Below are positions 45,526 to 54,900 of a stretch of DNA of 64,000 nucleotides, in pieces. The stretch covers positions 42,357 to 106,356 of the forward strand of contig JAQIBT010000085.1 in the NCBI GenBank assembly GCA_027858915.1. The letters are read 5' to 3'. Position 1 is the first letter of the stretch. Each line of letters starts with the position of its first letter. The notes under the pieces were generated by a model, which was not told the DNA's origin, searched no databases, and was given only the letters and a program-made list of their open reading frames with translations. The translations under genes were made by a program, and so were the position numbers. This DNA comes from Salinisphaera sp. (GTDB lineage: Bacteria > Pseudomonadota > Gammaproteobacteria > Nevskiales > Salinisphaeraceae).

Positions 45526-46492
45526 GTGCTCATTTTTACCCGTTTCAATCGATTGTTTCCGGTCTGGGCCGTACTGCTTGCGGTAATCGCGGCTTTTCTG
45601 CCGCAGCTTTTTACCGGCATGGCAGGTTATATCAAGACGCTGCTGGCCATCATCATGTTTGCCATGGGCCTGACGCTTTCCAAGGAGGATTTCGCGCAGG
45701 TCGTGAAATCGCCTTGGCCCATTGCTGATTGCTGCAGGCGTGCTCCTGCAATTTCTGATCATGCCGTTGGCTGCACTTCTGGTATCCAACGTACTGGGAC
45801 TTTCCAGGGAACTGACCGTTGGTATGGTGCTGGTGGGCTCCACCGCTGGCGGCACCTCGTCTAACGTCATGACCTGGCTGGCAGGTGGACGCGTGGCGTT
45901 GTCGATTTCCATGACCATGGCGTCGACGTTGATATCGGTTGTCGCAACGCCGCTGTTGACCTTTTTGCTCGTCGGCCAGACAATCGATGTGCCAGTGATC
46001 GGCATGCTGACGAGCATCGCGCAACTGGTCGTAGCGCCCGTTATCATCGGCGTGGCGGTTCATCATTTCTGCGGCCCACAGCTCAAAAAGGCCGAACCGG
46101 CGCTGGCCAGCCTGGCGATGGTCTCTATTGTGTTGATCATCGCTATCGTTGTGGCGCTGAATGCCGGTCGTCTGGTCACCCTGGGGCCGATCGTCGCACT
46201 GGCGGTAATCGCGCATAACAGCATCGGTCTGGCCTGCGGTTACTGGCTGGCTCGCGCCTTGGGCTTCGATATCCGCACGGCACGCACCATTTCCTTCGAG
46301 GTCGGCCTGCAGAACTCCGGTCTCGCGGTGGCACTGGCTCATCAGTTCTTCTCGGCCACGGCCGCACTGCCCGGCGCCCTGTTCTCCATCTGGCACAACG
46401 TGTCGGGATCGATACTGGCGGGCTACTGGAAGCGCCGGCCCATTAGTGACGACAGGCCGGGGCGAGAGTCGAGCACGGCGCCCGCCCGGTAA
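45526..46492 (+). pseudogene. BASS-family (bile acid:sodium symporter-like) transporter, frameshifted
   Basis: Frame 1 from GTG 45526 gives a normal N-terminus (LFPVWAVLLAVIAAFLPQ, TLLAIIMFAMGLTLSKEDF) that stops making sense after KSPWP. The rest of the protein continues in the +1 frame from about 45721 (LLIAAGVLLQFLIMPLAALL through FEVGLQNSGLAVALAHQFF). Removing one C from the CCC at 45718-45720 restores VVKSPWPLLIAAGVLLQFL, a perfect family match. So this is either a one-base insertion mutant or a sequencing error. Intact members import organic anions or keto acids such as pantoate precursors with Na+. It is convergent with the M20 gene. Confidence 0.88.
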
Positions 46493-46581
46493 CGACATTA
46501 CCTATCGACCGGCTTCCGGAACTGCCTGCTTTTGCTCTTTTTATCTGCGCGTATCCAGCTCGTTCCCCCCTACGCCCGCGA

Positions 46582-47748
46582 TCACGCTGCGGCGGGTGTA
46601 GAGAGCCGAGCTCGGGCGGTAGCCACGTGTAGAGCAACTCCGTGCTTTAGTGCCGCGTCGTTGAAATCGAAGTTCGGGCTATGTAGCGGAGCCGATTCTT
46701 CTCCGTTTCCGATAAAGCTGAAACACCCCGGTGCGTAGTCCAGAAAACGTGCAAAGTCCTCGGATGCGCTAATAGGCGCTGCGGCTGGGTCCACCGAAAG
46801 AGCCACTGTTGCCGCGGCAGCAGCGACCGCATCTACCAACCGCGCGTCGTTGACAAGCGATACGAACTCACGGCTGTAATGCACTTTGGCTTCAAGGCCG
46901 CCTAGTTGTGCCACGCCTTCAGCAATGCGCCGAATTTCGGCTTCAATCGTCTTGGAGACTTCGGTTCTAAAGCTACGAGCGTCGCCGGAAATCCGCGCCG
47001 TACCGGGCAGGATGTTGCGGCCACCGTCCGTCTCTAGCTCGGTCACGGAAACGACTGCGATATCAGTCGGATCTACGCGGCGAGAGACGATCGTCTGCAG
47101 GCTCGTGACAAGAGAACAGGCAGGCACCATGACTTCGCGCGTCATATGAGGCTGCGATGCGTGTCCGCTCTCGCCCCGCAACTCGATCTCGAACAAGTCT
47201 TCGGCCGACATGATGGGCCCGGGCCGCGTTGCGACGTGCCCTACCGGCAAACCAGGGAGGTTGTGTAGCCCGTATATCTCATCGAAAGGAAAACGCTTGA
47301 CGAGTCCGTCTTCGATCATAGCGAGCGCGCCGCGGCCCCATTCCTCGGCGGGCTGAAATATGAAATGTATCGTGCCGTCGATGGCGTCGTCGCTTGCAAG
47401 AATTCGAGCGGCTCCAAGGAGTATTGCAGTATGGCCATCGTGCCCGCAGGCATGCATTACCCCTGGTTGGCGTGAGGCCCACTCCGCTCCGGTCGTCTCC
47501 TTAATGCGAAGTGCGTCCATGTCGGCCCTCAGGGCAATCCGGCGTTTCGAGATGCCACGACTCAACGTACCGATCACACCCGTACCCCCGACGCCTTCGG
47601 TGACATCGAGACCAAAACTGCGCAGCGTTCTGGCAACCATAGCGGCAGTTCTGTGTTCCTCGAATCCGAATTCTGGATCTGCATGCAACGCGTGGCGCCA
47701 TCCGATCATGGTCTGCTCGAAGTCACCGGTTTCGTTGCGTTTGTTCAT
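46582..47748 (-). CDS. M20D amidohydrolase (N-acyl-amino acid hydrolase)
   Basis: The 388-residue protein matches the hippurate-hydrolase/aminoacylase branch of M20: GWRHALHADPEFGFEEHRT, ALRADMDALRIKE, MHACGHDGHTAILLGAA, FIFQPAEEWGRGA and SEDFARFL, giving the metal ligands and catalytic glutamates. It would strip an acyl group from an amino acid. The start overlaps the dpaL stop by four bases (ATGA), so the two are translationally coupled and the amino acid released may be 2,3-diaminopropionate or a related substrate of the lyase. Confidence 0.9.
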   Translation of the reverse strand: MNKRNETGDFEQTMIGWRHALHADPEFGFEEHRTAAMVARTLRSFGLDVTEGVGGTGVIGTLSRGISKRRIALRADMDALRIKETTGAEWASRQPGVMHACGHDGHTAILLGAARILASDDAIDGTIHFIFQPAEEWGRGALAMIEDGLVKRFPFDEIYGLHNLPGLPVGHVATRPGPIMSAEDLFEIELRGESGHASQPHMTREVMVPACSLVTSLQTIVSRRVDPTDIAVVSVTELETDGGRNILPGTARISGDARSFRTEVSKTIEAEIRRIAEGVAQLGGLEAKVHYSREFVSLVNDARLVDAVAAAAATVALSVDPAAAPISASEDFARFLDYAPGCFSFIGNGEESAPLHSPNFDFNDAALKHGVALHVATARARLSTPAAA

Positions 47749-48944
47749 GAGTTGCAGCTTTCCATTACCGCCTGCGCACTACGTCCGACAATTGCTTCGT
47801 AGAGTTGAGGATCGGTTGCGCCTTCGGTGTTAATGATCAGCACTCGTGCGTCTGGGTCCAGACCGATACGTTCTGCGAACTCGTCGTCTTCGATCGCTGA
47901 CATGAGCCCGGCCAGCCCAACCGCTCCCGACTCACCACTCACGATCGCAGAATCGCCCGGCAAGGGGGCAGCCAGACGGCGCATAGCAGCTTTCGCCGCT
48001 TCGTCATCAACCGTCATGAATACATCGGCGACGCGCGAGAGCACGCGAAACGCGACCATCGACGGCTCGTAGCACTCGAGCATTGCCATTACCGTCGATC
48101 GCCCGTGATCTAGCTTGACTGGCCGCCCCGCGCGAGCGCTTGCCAAGAGACAGGCAGCATTTTCCGGGTCGACCACCGTTACGTGCGGTCGGTTTTCGCC
48201 GAGCACTACGTTCATGTGCCCGGCTATAGCCGCAGCAAAACCGCCGACGCCTGCCTGCAGAAAGACGTGTGTCGGCGGCGCATCCAAGGTCGCCAGACTT
48301 TCGCGAACTATCGCGGTATAGCCCTGCATCACTAGACTCGGAATGTGCTCATATCCCTCCCACGACATGTCGGATAGGATTGTCCAGCCGTTCTGCTCAG
48401 CAACGCGCGAGGCTTCAACGATGGAATCGTCATAGTTTCCCTTTACGCGAACGATGCGTGCCCCGAAAGATTCGATAGCGTCGGCTCTCGCCTGACTCAC
48501 TCCGGAATGAATAAAAATCACTGACGCCGCGCCCATAACGCTTGCCCCCTGTGCCACTGAGCGACCGTGATTGCCATCGGTCGCACAGGCGAAGGTCATC
48601 CCACCTGCAATCGAAAGAACTTCTTCCGAGAACAATTCTTCGATAGGGACCTCGCGCTCCAGTTGACGGGAAGCCTCTTCCAGCACGAGCCTAATCAGCG
48701 CGTACGCGCCTCCGAGCGCTTTGAAGCTTCCGAGCCCTAACCGCCGTCCTTCATCCTTGACATGCAGGGAGCCGATATGAAGCTTTTTCGCCAAGCTCGG
48801 CAGCGCAAGCAAGGCTGTTGGCTCAGCATTCTCGCGGAAGCTTAGCGCGCGGCTGACCTGATCCGCGCCACGCAGGCTGAGTGTATCGGCGTCGCGTGGG
48901 TCGAGCGCATTTAAATACTGGGGTAATTCGTTGAACGCATACAT
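47745..48944 (-). CDS. dpaL: Diaminopropionate ammonia-lyase
   Basis: This 399-residue fold-type II PLP enzyme converts 2,3-diaminopropionate to pyruvate and ammonia. The PLP lysine lies in GLGSFKALGGAYA (about residue 77), followed by FACATDGNHGRSVAQGA, DMSWEGYEHIPSLVMQGY and VFLQAGVGGFAAA with the phosphate-binding loop. AAGGAG precedes the ATG within an inverted repeat. Transcribed first in a two-gene operon with the M20 hydrolase and divergent from an Lrp regulator, as in many amino-acid degradation units. Confidence 0.92.
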   Translation of the reverse strand: MYAFNELPQYLNALDPRDADTLSLRGADQVSRALSFRENAEPTALLALPSLAKKLHIGSLHVKDEGRRLGLGSFKALGGAYALIRLVLEEASRQLEREVPIEELFSEEVLSIAGGMTFACATDGNHGRSVAQGASVMGAASVIFIHSGVSQARADAIESFGARIVRVKGNYDDSIVEASRVAEQNGWTILSDMSWEGYEHIPSLVMQGYTAIVRESLATLDAPPTHVFLQAGVGGFAAAIAGHMNVVLGENRPHVTVVDPENAACLLASARAGRPVKLDHGRSTVMAMLECYEPSMVAFRVLSRVADVFMTVDDEAAKAAMRRLAAPLPGDSAIVSGESGAVGLAGLMSAIEDDEFAERIGLDPDARVLIINTEGATDPQLYEAIVGRSAQAVMESCNS

Positions 48945-48948
48945 GGCA

Positions 48949-48966
48949 AGATCTCCTTAGAGATCT
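48949..48966. promoter_or_regulatory. Inverted repeat over the dpaL ribosome-binding site
   Basis: AGATCTC (48949-48955) and GAGATCT (48960-48966) form a 7-bp inverted repeat with a four-base loop. On the minus strand it contains the AAGGAG used by dpaL, five bases before its ATG. It may be an Lrp-type operator or an mRNA hairpin that hides the ribosome-binding site. Confidence 0.45.
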
Positions 48967-49031
48967 AGCCTATAAGGTTCGCTATGAATTGTGCGTTGAA
49001 TTTAGTCAGCGCGAATGCAACAATTTTTCAT

Positions 49032-49493
49032 ATGCACGCTCTAGACCCGTTCGATTTGGCGATCCTCCGGATCCTCCAGCAGGACAACACCACGCCACAG
49101 CGCAAAATTGGTGCATCAGTCCATTTATCGGCTCCGACGGTGCAACGACGGATACGACGCATGGAAGCCGAAGGTGTAATCGCCGCAAACGTCGCCCAAA
49201 TCAACCCAGAACACGTGGGGTTACCGCTCACGATTTTCGTTCAGGTCGAACTGGTGAGTGAGACCGAGAAAGACGTCGATCTATTTAAATCCCGGTTCCA
49301 GGAGTCGCCTGAAGTACAGCAGTGCTATTACGTTACCGGCGAGGCTGATTTTATCTTGGTTGTAATCGTCGAAAGCATGGCTGCATACGAAGAGTTCACC
49401 AGGCGCGTTATTTTCAGCGGTGGCCACGTCAAAAAGTTTCGCACTTGCGTGTCCATGGACCCGGTAAAGATCGGATGTACGCTCAATATCTGA
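49032..49493 (+). CDS. Lrp/AsnC family transcriptional regulator
   Basis: The 153-residue product has the Lrp helix-turn-helix (LDPFDLAILRILQQDNTTPQ, then LSAPTVQRRIRRMEAEGVI) and the RAM/AsnC ligand domain (FVQVELVSE, CYYVTGEADFILVVIVESM, FRTCVSMDPVKIG). It is divergent from dpaL and most likely controls the dpaL-M20 operon in response to the amino acid. ATG 49032 matches the family start; ATG 48984 has an AAGG at better spacing but adds 16 unlike residues. Confidence 0.9.
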   Translation: MHALDPFDLAILRILQQDNTTPQRKIGASVHLSAPTVQRRIRRMEAEGVIAANVAQINPEHVGLPLTIFVQVELVSETEKDVDLFKSRFQESPEVQQCYYVTGEADFILVVIVESMAAYEEFTRRVIFSGGHVKKFRTCVSMDPVKIGCTLNI

Positions 49494-49700
49494 TCGAGAT
49501 ATAGCAACGGTCAGTGCCTGCTGGGTCCAGAGCCGTGTCGTGGCGGCAGCTCACACCAGCCGCGGCCAGTATCGAGCGCAGGTCATTGGCCGGCGGCGCC
49601 GCCGCGAATCGCTTGCCTAAAGACGATCGCTCCTGGCGGCGACATAGCTAGCCCAGGCCTAAAACGACCCGGTGCGGACGTTTATTGCCGATGAGACTAT

Positions 49701-50105
49701 TCAATCGGGCGATCCGCCATATTCTGCGTCCGTGACTTTTGCCAGCCAATCGACCGGGCTGCCGTCTTTTTTCTCCTGGATTGCGATATGCGTCATCGCG
49801 GTATCCAGACCGGCTCCGTGCCAATGCTTTTCACCGGGTTCGAACCAGACGACGTCGCCGGGATGGATGATCTGGATCGGCTCGCCTTCGCGCTGGATCC
49901 GGCCGCAGCCGGCCGCCACGATCAGCGTCTGGCCGTAAGGATGGGTATGCCAGGCCGTGCGCGCTCCTGGCTCGAACGTCACGTTCGCGCCCGCCGTGCG
50001 TGCCGGCTCTGGCGTGTCGAACAGAGGGTCGACGCGCACGGTGCCAGTGAAATAGTCCTCTGGGCCGGGCACTGATGCCCTGGTCCCATTTTTGCTGATT
50101 TTCAT
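49701..50105 (-). CDS. Small cupin-domain protein
   Basis: This 134-residue single-domain cupin has motif 1 ([20 protein letters not shown]) and motif 2 ([17 protein letters not shown]), with the metal-binding His, His, Gln and His in place. The GQTLIV and KHWHGA wording is typical of the cupins annotated as hydroxynitrile-lyase-like or carboxymuconolactone-decarboxylase-associated. GGAG seven bases before ATG 50105 decides the start. Substrate unknown; it stands alone. Confidence 0.82.
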   Translation of the reverse strand: MKISKNGTRASVPGPEDYFTGTVRVDPLFDTPEPARTAGANVTFEPGARTAWHTHPYGQTLIVAAGCGRIQREGEPIQIIHPGDVVWFEPGEKHWHGAGLDTAMTHIAIQEKKDGSPVDWLAKVTDAEYGGSPD

Positions 50106-50287
50106 GTCGATACTCCGATAGATAGTGGGTGTAGATGCAGGCCGGCTCTTGATCAAGAGGTCAGTTTCCCGTAATTGCCGCGTTGTTTGTGGCGACGCAG
50201 GTTTAGTGATAGCCATCGATATGATATGGGTGGACTAGGTTATCAGTGAAATAGCATGGGTTGAGGCCGGCCTGCAAGGTAGCAGCG

Positions 50288-51586
50288 ATGATCGCACGAT
50301 GGACATTACGACGAATTTTCGAGCGTCTCGGCGCGACATCACAAGAGACGGCGCTCCGCATCGAGTTTTCAGACGGTTCCGTCTGTCAGACTTACCCCAG
50401 CGACAAACAAAGCGAAGTGCTTGTCAGGTTCAAAACCAGCCGGGCGGAGAGGAATAGCCTCTTGTTCTTCTACGAGGGCCTGTTCGAAGGCTTTGTGAGT
50501 GGCGACGTCGATCTGGAAGGTGAGCGACCGATCGCGACTCTTGCCCGATTGGGGCACGACGCCGGGCTCAATTCAGGCAAGTCCTGGTTTCGTTTGTTGC
50601 GCAATCCGTTGATCGAACTCCGTCAGCGGGCGCAGGAATTCCGGCAGAACGGTAGCGGTCACCAGCAGGCCGTCCGCAATGCGGATTTCCACTACGCGCT
50701 GAATCCTGCGCTGTTCGAAGCCATGCTAGGCGAGACGGTCGGCTATTCCGAGGGCCTTTGGACACCTGACACCAGGACGCTCAACCAGGCGAAATACAAC
50801 AACTATGAATATGTCTGCCAAAAGCTTCGTCTGGAGCCCGGCATGACGGTTCTGGAGGTCGGGTCCGGCTGGGGCTACATGCCGATCTACATGGCGAAGC
50901 GGTACGGCGTGGATGTGACAGTTTACAATCCCGTGCGGCGTCAAAACGACTATATGCGCGAGCGCTTCCACCGGCATGGAGTGGGCGACCAGATTCGACT
51001 GGTCGAGGGCGACCACCGCGACATCGTGCAGGAGAGTGGGCGCTTCGACCGTTTCGTTTCCATCGGCGTGCACGAGCATGCCGGCTACAGCCTGAAGCAA
51101 TATCGCCTGTGGGCGGAAGCCATCGCGGCCGCGCTGAAGGATGGTGGCTTTGGCGTGGTCTCAACCACGAGTTGGATGGTCCGGCAAATGACCGGTCTGC
51201 TGACCCTGAAGTATGTTTTCCCGGGCGGGCACGTGCCGAGCCTGCCCGACACGCTCGCCGCCTTCGAACGCGCCGGGCTGATGCTCGTCGACGTCGAGAG
51301 CCTCTGGCCGCACTACCAGCGTACGATGAACGAATGGCGTAAGAACTTCGCCGAAGCCTGGCCGGAGATTCAGAAATCCGACCCGCGCGTCTTCACGGAA
51401 ACGTTCCGGCGTCAATGGACCCTGTATCTTGAGGGCTCGGGGGAGTCATTCGGTGACTCGCTCGACCTCTCCCATATTGTCTTCGCCAAGGGACGCCTCG
51501 CCGACCATTTCCCACCCTGGCCCGGCTCACCCCGCGTGGACGCCGACTTGATCGGCGGAGATCAGGAGCCCGAGTGTTTCAGGTGA
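50288..51586 (+). CDS. SAM methyltransferase of the cyclopropane-fatty-acid synthase family (TmsB-like)
   Basis: A 432-residue protein with an N-terminal SCP2-like domain (FFYEGLFEGFVSGDVDLEG) and a CFA-synthase catalytic domain: DFHYALNPALFEAMLGETVGYS, the SAM loop LEVGSGWGYMPIYMAKRYG and IGVHEHAGYSLKQY. It acts on double bonds of phospholipid acyl chains. It faces, 22 bases away, a DHCR24-like FAD oxidoreductase; such pairs make 10-methyl fatty acids (tmsB methyltransferase, tmsA reductase). On that basis methylenation rather than cyclopropanation is my inference. AAGG precedes ATG 50288. Confidence 0.82.
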   Translation: MIARWTLRRIFERLGATSQETALRIEFSDGSVCQTYPSDKQSEVLVRFKTSRAERNSLLFFYEGLFEGFVSGDVDLEGERPIATLARLGHDAGLNSGKSWFRLLRNPLIELRQRAQEFRQNGSGHQQAVRNADFHYALNPALFEAMLGETVGYSEGLWTPDTRTLNQAKYNNYEYVCQKLRLEPGMTVLEVGSGWGYMPIYMAKRYGVDVTVYNPVRRQNDYMRERFHRHGVGDQIRLVEGDHRDIVQESGRFDRFVSIGVHEHAGYSLKQYRLWAEAIAAALKDGGFGVVSTTSWMVRQMTGLLTLKYVFPGGHVPSLPDTLAAFERAGLMLVDVESLWPHYQRTMNEWRKNFAEAWPEIQKSDPRVFTETFRRQWTLYLEGSGESFGDSLDLSHIVFAKGRLADHFPPWPGSPRVDADLIGGDQEPECFR

Positions 51587-51608
51587 TAGCCCATGATCTT
51601 TCAAAAAC

Positions 51609-52943
51609 TCACTGCCTCAATACACATTTTCGGTAAAGGTCGGAGAGTCGGCTATTGGGGTCGTATTTGGCCTTGAGCTCGTCATAGGCCGGCTTGTTGT
51701 ACAGTTCCCAGAACTCCGCCGCCGTGAAGTAGGAATCCGAGTAGAGCGACTTGATGCCGCCAAGCTCAGCGAGCTTGCGCTCGATCAGGCGATTGAAGTG
51801 ACCCTCCGGGAACGACGCCTGGGAGAACTTCGAGTCCCAGAATCCGAAGTTGATATAAAGAGCATCAGGATCGGTTGGGAATAACGGGAAGCGATGCTCT
51901 CGGTCAAAAGCCCTGAATGGGCAGACCCACACCGGGGTCAGACCGATCTCACGCTGAAAAAAGTCGAGAAAAGTGTGCGCATGCTCGACTGGCACATCGA
52001 CGTCCTGAACGATCGATTCGTGATGAACTCCGAATAGCTTCCTCCGGATTTGGCGGAGTCGAACGCCCGGTTCCCAATCAATAACCTTCTTATAGAAGGT
52101 CGAGTTAAGACGCTTGCGTCCCAGTAGCCGGCGGATAACCGGATTTTGCGCGTACAACAGTCGCGAACACCAGAACCAGTCGGTATCCCAGCGCCAAACG
52201 TAGTCGAGTGTGGTGAGGTAGTCGCGCTGATGCTCGCGGATCGACTGATAATAGATATTCTCAAATGTGTAATCGCTGACGTAGGGCGCCTCGTCGACAA
52301 ACCGGCCAATGTTGATGTATTGCGCGCTGGGGCCGAAAACCACACCGTCGACGAAATCCGCGTCCGGGCGCCCGCACCAAGCTTCCAGATCGCGAAAAAA
52401 AATGCCGGCGTCTTCATAGCGGAGATGTTCCACCTCCACGAATTTCTTTACCGGGATCGCCTTTGCTTTAACTCTCAAAGCATAGCCAAGCGTGCCGAAT
52501 GAGTTCGGCAAGCCGAAGAACAGGTCGCTATAGGCATTGGTGGGTGTGCAAACCACGATGTCGCCATCAGCTAGGACGACCTCGATTTCTTCAACCGTTT
52601 CGTGAGTGAGCCCGTACCGGAACGAGGAAGCCTCGATGCCGAGTCCCGCGCAGGCGCCGCCGATGGTGATGGACTTGAGCTGAGGAACGACCCCCGGCAG
52701 CAGGCCATGCGCAAAGGCTGCCTCCGCCAGCTTCGCATAGGACGTCATGCCCTCGACGTCCACTGTCCCCGCGGCCTCGTCGACTTCCAAAACTTCATTG
52801 AAGGTCCGCATGTCGAGCTTCGCAGACGGCGGTTGAAAGCGGCTGCGGAATAGATGTGAGAGGTCCTTTTTTAGCCGCACCTCACCCGAGGAAGCCCGCA
52901 GGGCTTCGCTCAGAGTCCGCTTTTTCTCGTCGAAGTTCGGCAT
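51609..52943 (-). CDS. FAD-binding oxidoreductase, DHCR24/TmsA-like
   Basis: The 444-residue product has a FAD_binding_4 (PCMH) domain: the basic LSHLFRSRFQ start, SITIGGACAGLGIEASSFRYG as the flavin-binding loop and NSFGTLGYALRVK, then a long C-terminal half with LYINFGFWDSKF as in Delta24-sterol reductase relatives. In the 10-methyl fatty acid pathway such an enzyme reduces a 10-methylene to a 10-methyl group. The start ATG 52943 is the first in a region resembling the family; the frame extends upstream to 53180 without family likeness. Convergent with the methyltransferase. Confidence 0.82.
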   Translation of the reverse strand: MPNFDEKKRTLSEALRASSGEVRLKKDLSHLFRSRFQPPSAKLDMRTFNEVLEVDEAAGTVDVEGMTSYAKLAEAAFAHGLLPGVVPQLKSITIGGACAGLGIEASSFRYGLTHETVEEIEVVLADGDIVVCTPTNAYSDLFFGLPNSFGTLGYALRVKAKAIPVKKFVEVEHLRYEDAGIFFRDLEAWCGRPDADFVDGVVFGPSAQYINIGRFVDEAPYVSDYTFENIYYQSIREHQRDYLTTLDYVWRWDTDWFWCSRLLYAQNPVIRRLLGRKRLNSTFYKKVIDWEPGVRLRQIRRKLFGVHHESIVQDVDVPVEHAHTFLDFFQREIGLTPVWVCPFRAFDREHRFPLFPTDPDALYINFGFWDSKFSQASFPEGHFNRLIERKLAELGGIKSLYSDSYFTAAEFWELYNKPAYDELKAKYDPNSRLSDLYRKCVLRQ

Positions 52944-53309
52944 CGGCGGGCACTCGGGTCGCCTCGATATCGTACTATAACCAGCTGCGTGTCCGGCGCA
53001 ATCATCCATGGCTGCGGATTCCGAGGAAATCGCAGGCCCCGCTTCACCTGCCCGCACCGATCCGATTGTGTCGGCAACAGATAGTTCCGAATGCCGTCGA
53101 TGCAGGCGCATCACCTCGACTGAACGCCCCATAAGGTTGAAGCGTGCAAAATTGTTGAGACTCACAAAATAGAGTGACACGACATCGGCGCGGCTGGAGC
53201 GCGGCGTTCATGCCGCTTCAACTTGGAAACCGAAAGCGGGCTGGTTATTTTATGCCCGTCGTGCCACTAAACGCTGAAGCTCGCGCTCCGTCACCGTATT
53301 GCGCGAGCC

Positions 53310-54686
53310 TCAATAGGGGGCGTTTCGGTGGGTTGCGAGTGCCTCCTTGTTTACCGTCGGAAATAATATCGGCTCGGCGTCGAAAGCTTTGCGCACGCGC
53401 ACCAGCCGCTGCTCAAACCGGATCCGATCATGCGGGGATTCGATGGTTCGGGCGGCCATTTCAGCGATCTGCTCCATTTGTTCCCGCAACGCCCGTCGCC
53501 GGCCAGTGCTGGCGGTGAGGCCGGTGATGACTTCAATCGCGTCCAGCAGACGCAACATGACGGCGATGTTGCCTTCGGCGCTGAGGCGAATCTGGTCGAA
53601 CGATGCGGCGGTCAGGTCAGCAAAGGTCGGCCCGATGGTGATCACCCGCAGTTCCCCGTCTTCTTGCCAGCACGAGGAAGGGATGGAGCGGACGGCCAGT
53701 CGCGCCAGAATTGGCGTCAGATAATCCACACACATCACCGCCGTCGTGGTGTCGTTGATGCCGGGCGAGAGAGCGCGCAACGCGATGTCCACGATCTGGC
53801 GGATGCCGAAGGCGGCATCTTGCTCCACGGAGCGAAGGCGGTGGATGCTGTAGGCCGCCTGCACCCCGGTGGTCAGTTCGGGTTCCGGCGGCACCTCCAA
53901 CGCCAGTGAGGCGAGCGTGGTGTTTTGCACCACAAACTCGCCGATGCCGCGTTCCATCCGCACGATGGTCCGATGCGCCCGCGCCAGGCGCAGGAGCGTT
54001 GCGTTGTCGACGCTTTGGATGTAGCCATTGGCCGGGGCCGGGATGGCCTGCCACTTCCGCTCCGGCAGCGGGTGTGGTGGTTGATCCTCATCGTCGTCCA
54101 CCGGCGCTTGTCCAAGTGGCTGCGGGAACAGCCGGTCAATGGCCGCCAGAGTTTCATCAGCCACCGAGGCAATGATGCTCGATGCCTGGATCGAAGTGGC
54201 GATGTGGTGAATGAAGAAAATGAGCGCGCCGATGCCGCTGATCGCCAGCACGACGCCGAAAGTTACGGCCAGGCTCGGAATAGATCCTGCCGCTTCCCCG
54301 CCGCGAATGGTGCGCAGCACGATCAGACAATAGGTGAAAATGCCGGCGAAGATGCCGAGCACAACCTGTGTGACGCGGTCGCGCATGAAGTTCCGCAGGA
54401 TGCGGGAGGTGTATTGGCTGGAGGCCAGCGCCAGCGTCACCAGCACCATCGAAAACGTGACGCCCACGACGGTCATCATCGAGCCGGCGATCGTGGACAA
54501 CACCCCGCGTGCGCCCGCTGCGCTGGCACCAAACAGACGCGGCCAGCGGGACATCCACTGTTGGCCAGCAACGGCGTCCGCGTGAATCAAGGCCACCGCG
54601 ACCGCCACGCTGCCCGCCACAATCAACGAAGGCAAAAACCAAAAACTGCTCCGCAGGTTGCTCCAGAGCTGTTTGAGCTTGTTCAT
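53310..54686 (-). CDS. DUF2254 membrane protein
   Basis: A full-length 458-residue member of the family seen cut at 1-690. Four N-terminal membrane helices include GVLSTIAGSMMTVVGVTFSM and ALIFFIHHIATSIQASSI; a cytoplasmic or periplasmic C-terminal half contains GYIQSVDNATLLRLA and ALSPGINDTTTAVMCVDYL. The function is unknown. It is adjacent to the decayed insertion-sequence zone, and a second gene copy within 53 kb suggests lateral gain of one of them. Confidence 0.9.
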   Translation of the reverse strand: MNKLKQLWSNLRSSFWFLPSLIVAGSVAVAVALIHADAVAGQQWMSRWPRLFGASAAGARGVLSTIAGSMMTVVGVTFSMVLVTLALASSQYTSRILRNFMRDRVTQVVLGIFAGIFTYCLIVLRTIRGGEAAGSIPSLAVTFGVVLAISGIGALIFFIHHIATSIQASSIIASVADETLAAIDRLFPQPLGQAPVDDDEDQPPHPLPERKWQAIPAPANGYIQSVDNATLLRLARAHRTIVRMERGIGEFVVQNTTLASLALEVPPEPELTTGVQAAYSIHRLRSVEQDAAFGIRQIVDIALRALSPGINDTTTAVMCVDYLTPILARLAVRSIPSSCWQEDGELRVITIGPTFADLTAASFDQIRLSAEGNIAVMLRLLDAIEVITGLTASTGRRRALREQMEQIAEMAARTIESPHDRIRFEQRLVRVRKAFDAEPILFPTVNKEALATHRNAPY

Positions 54687-54739
54687 GAATTAGCTTTCAT
54701 CGTTCCTCGCCAGTTAAAGCGCGAAGTGCATCACCTGAA

Positions 54740-54900
54740 CCGCCCCGGTTTTGCCGGAGGCTCGTGGGTTTAAGTCACGCTGCCTAGGCAGACTCTGTGA
54801 GTGTGTCATAGAAATTGGCCTCAGCTTCGGCTGGCCGGATATCGCCGATCGGTCCGAGTAGCCGCTGCTGATTGAACCAGTCGAGCCGGGCCAGCGCAGC
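54740..54900 (-). mobile_element. IS3-family transposase remnant (C-terminal end), copy A
   Basis: On the minus strand the segment encodes DWFNQQRLLGPIGDIRPAEA, then EANFYDTLTESA and a stop at 54784-54786. This is the usual tail of IS3-family OrfB integrases (rLLgpIGniPPAEaE). The following noncoding end CGGAGGCTCGTGGGTTTAAG resembles an IS3 end. Only about 35 codons remain. A second copy with the same orientation is at 58705-58880. Confidence 0.8.
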
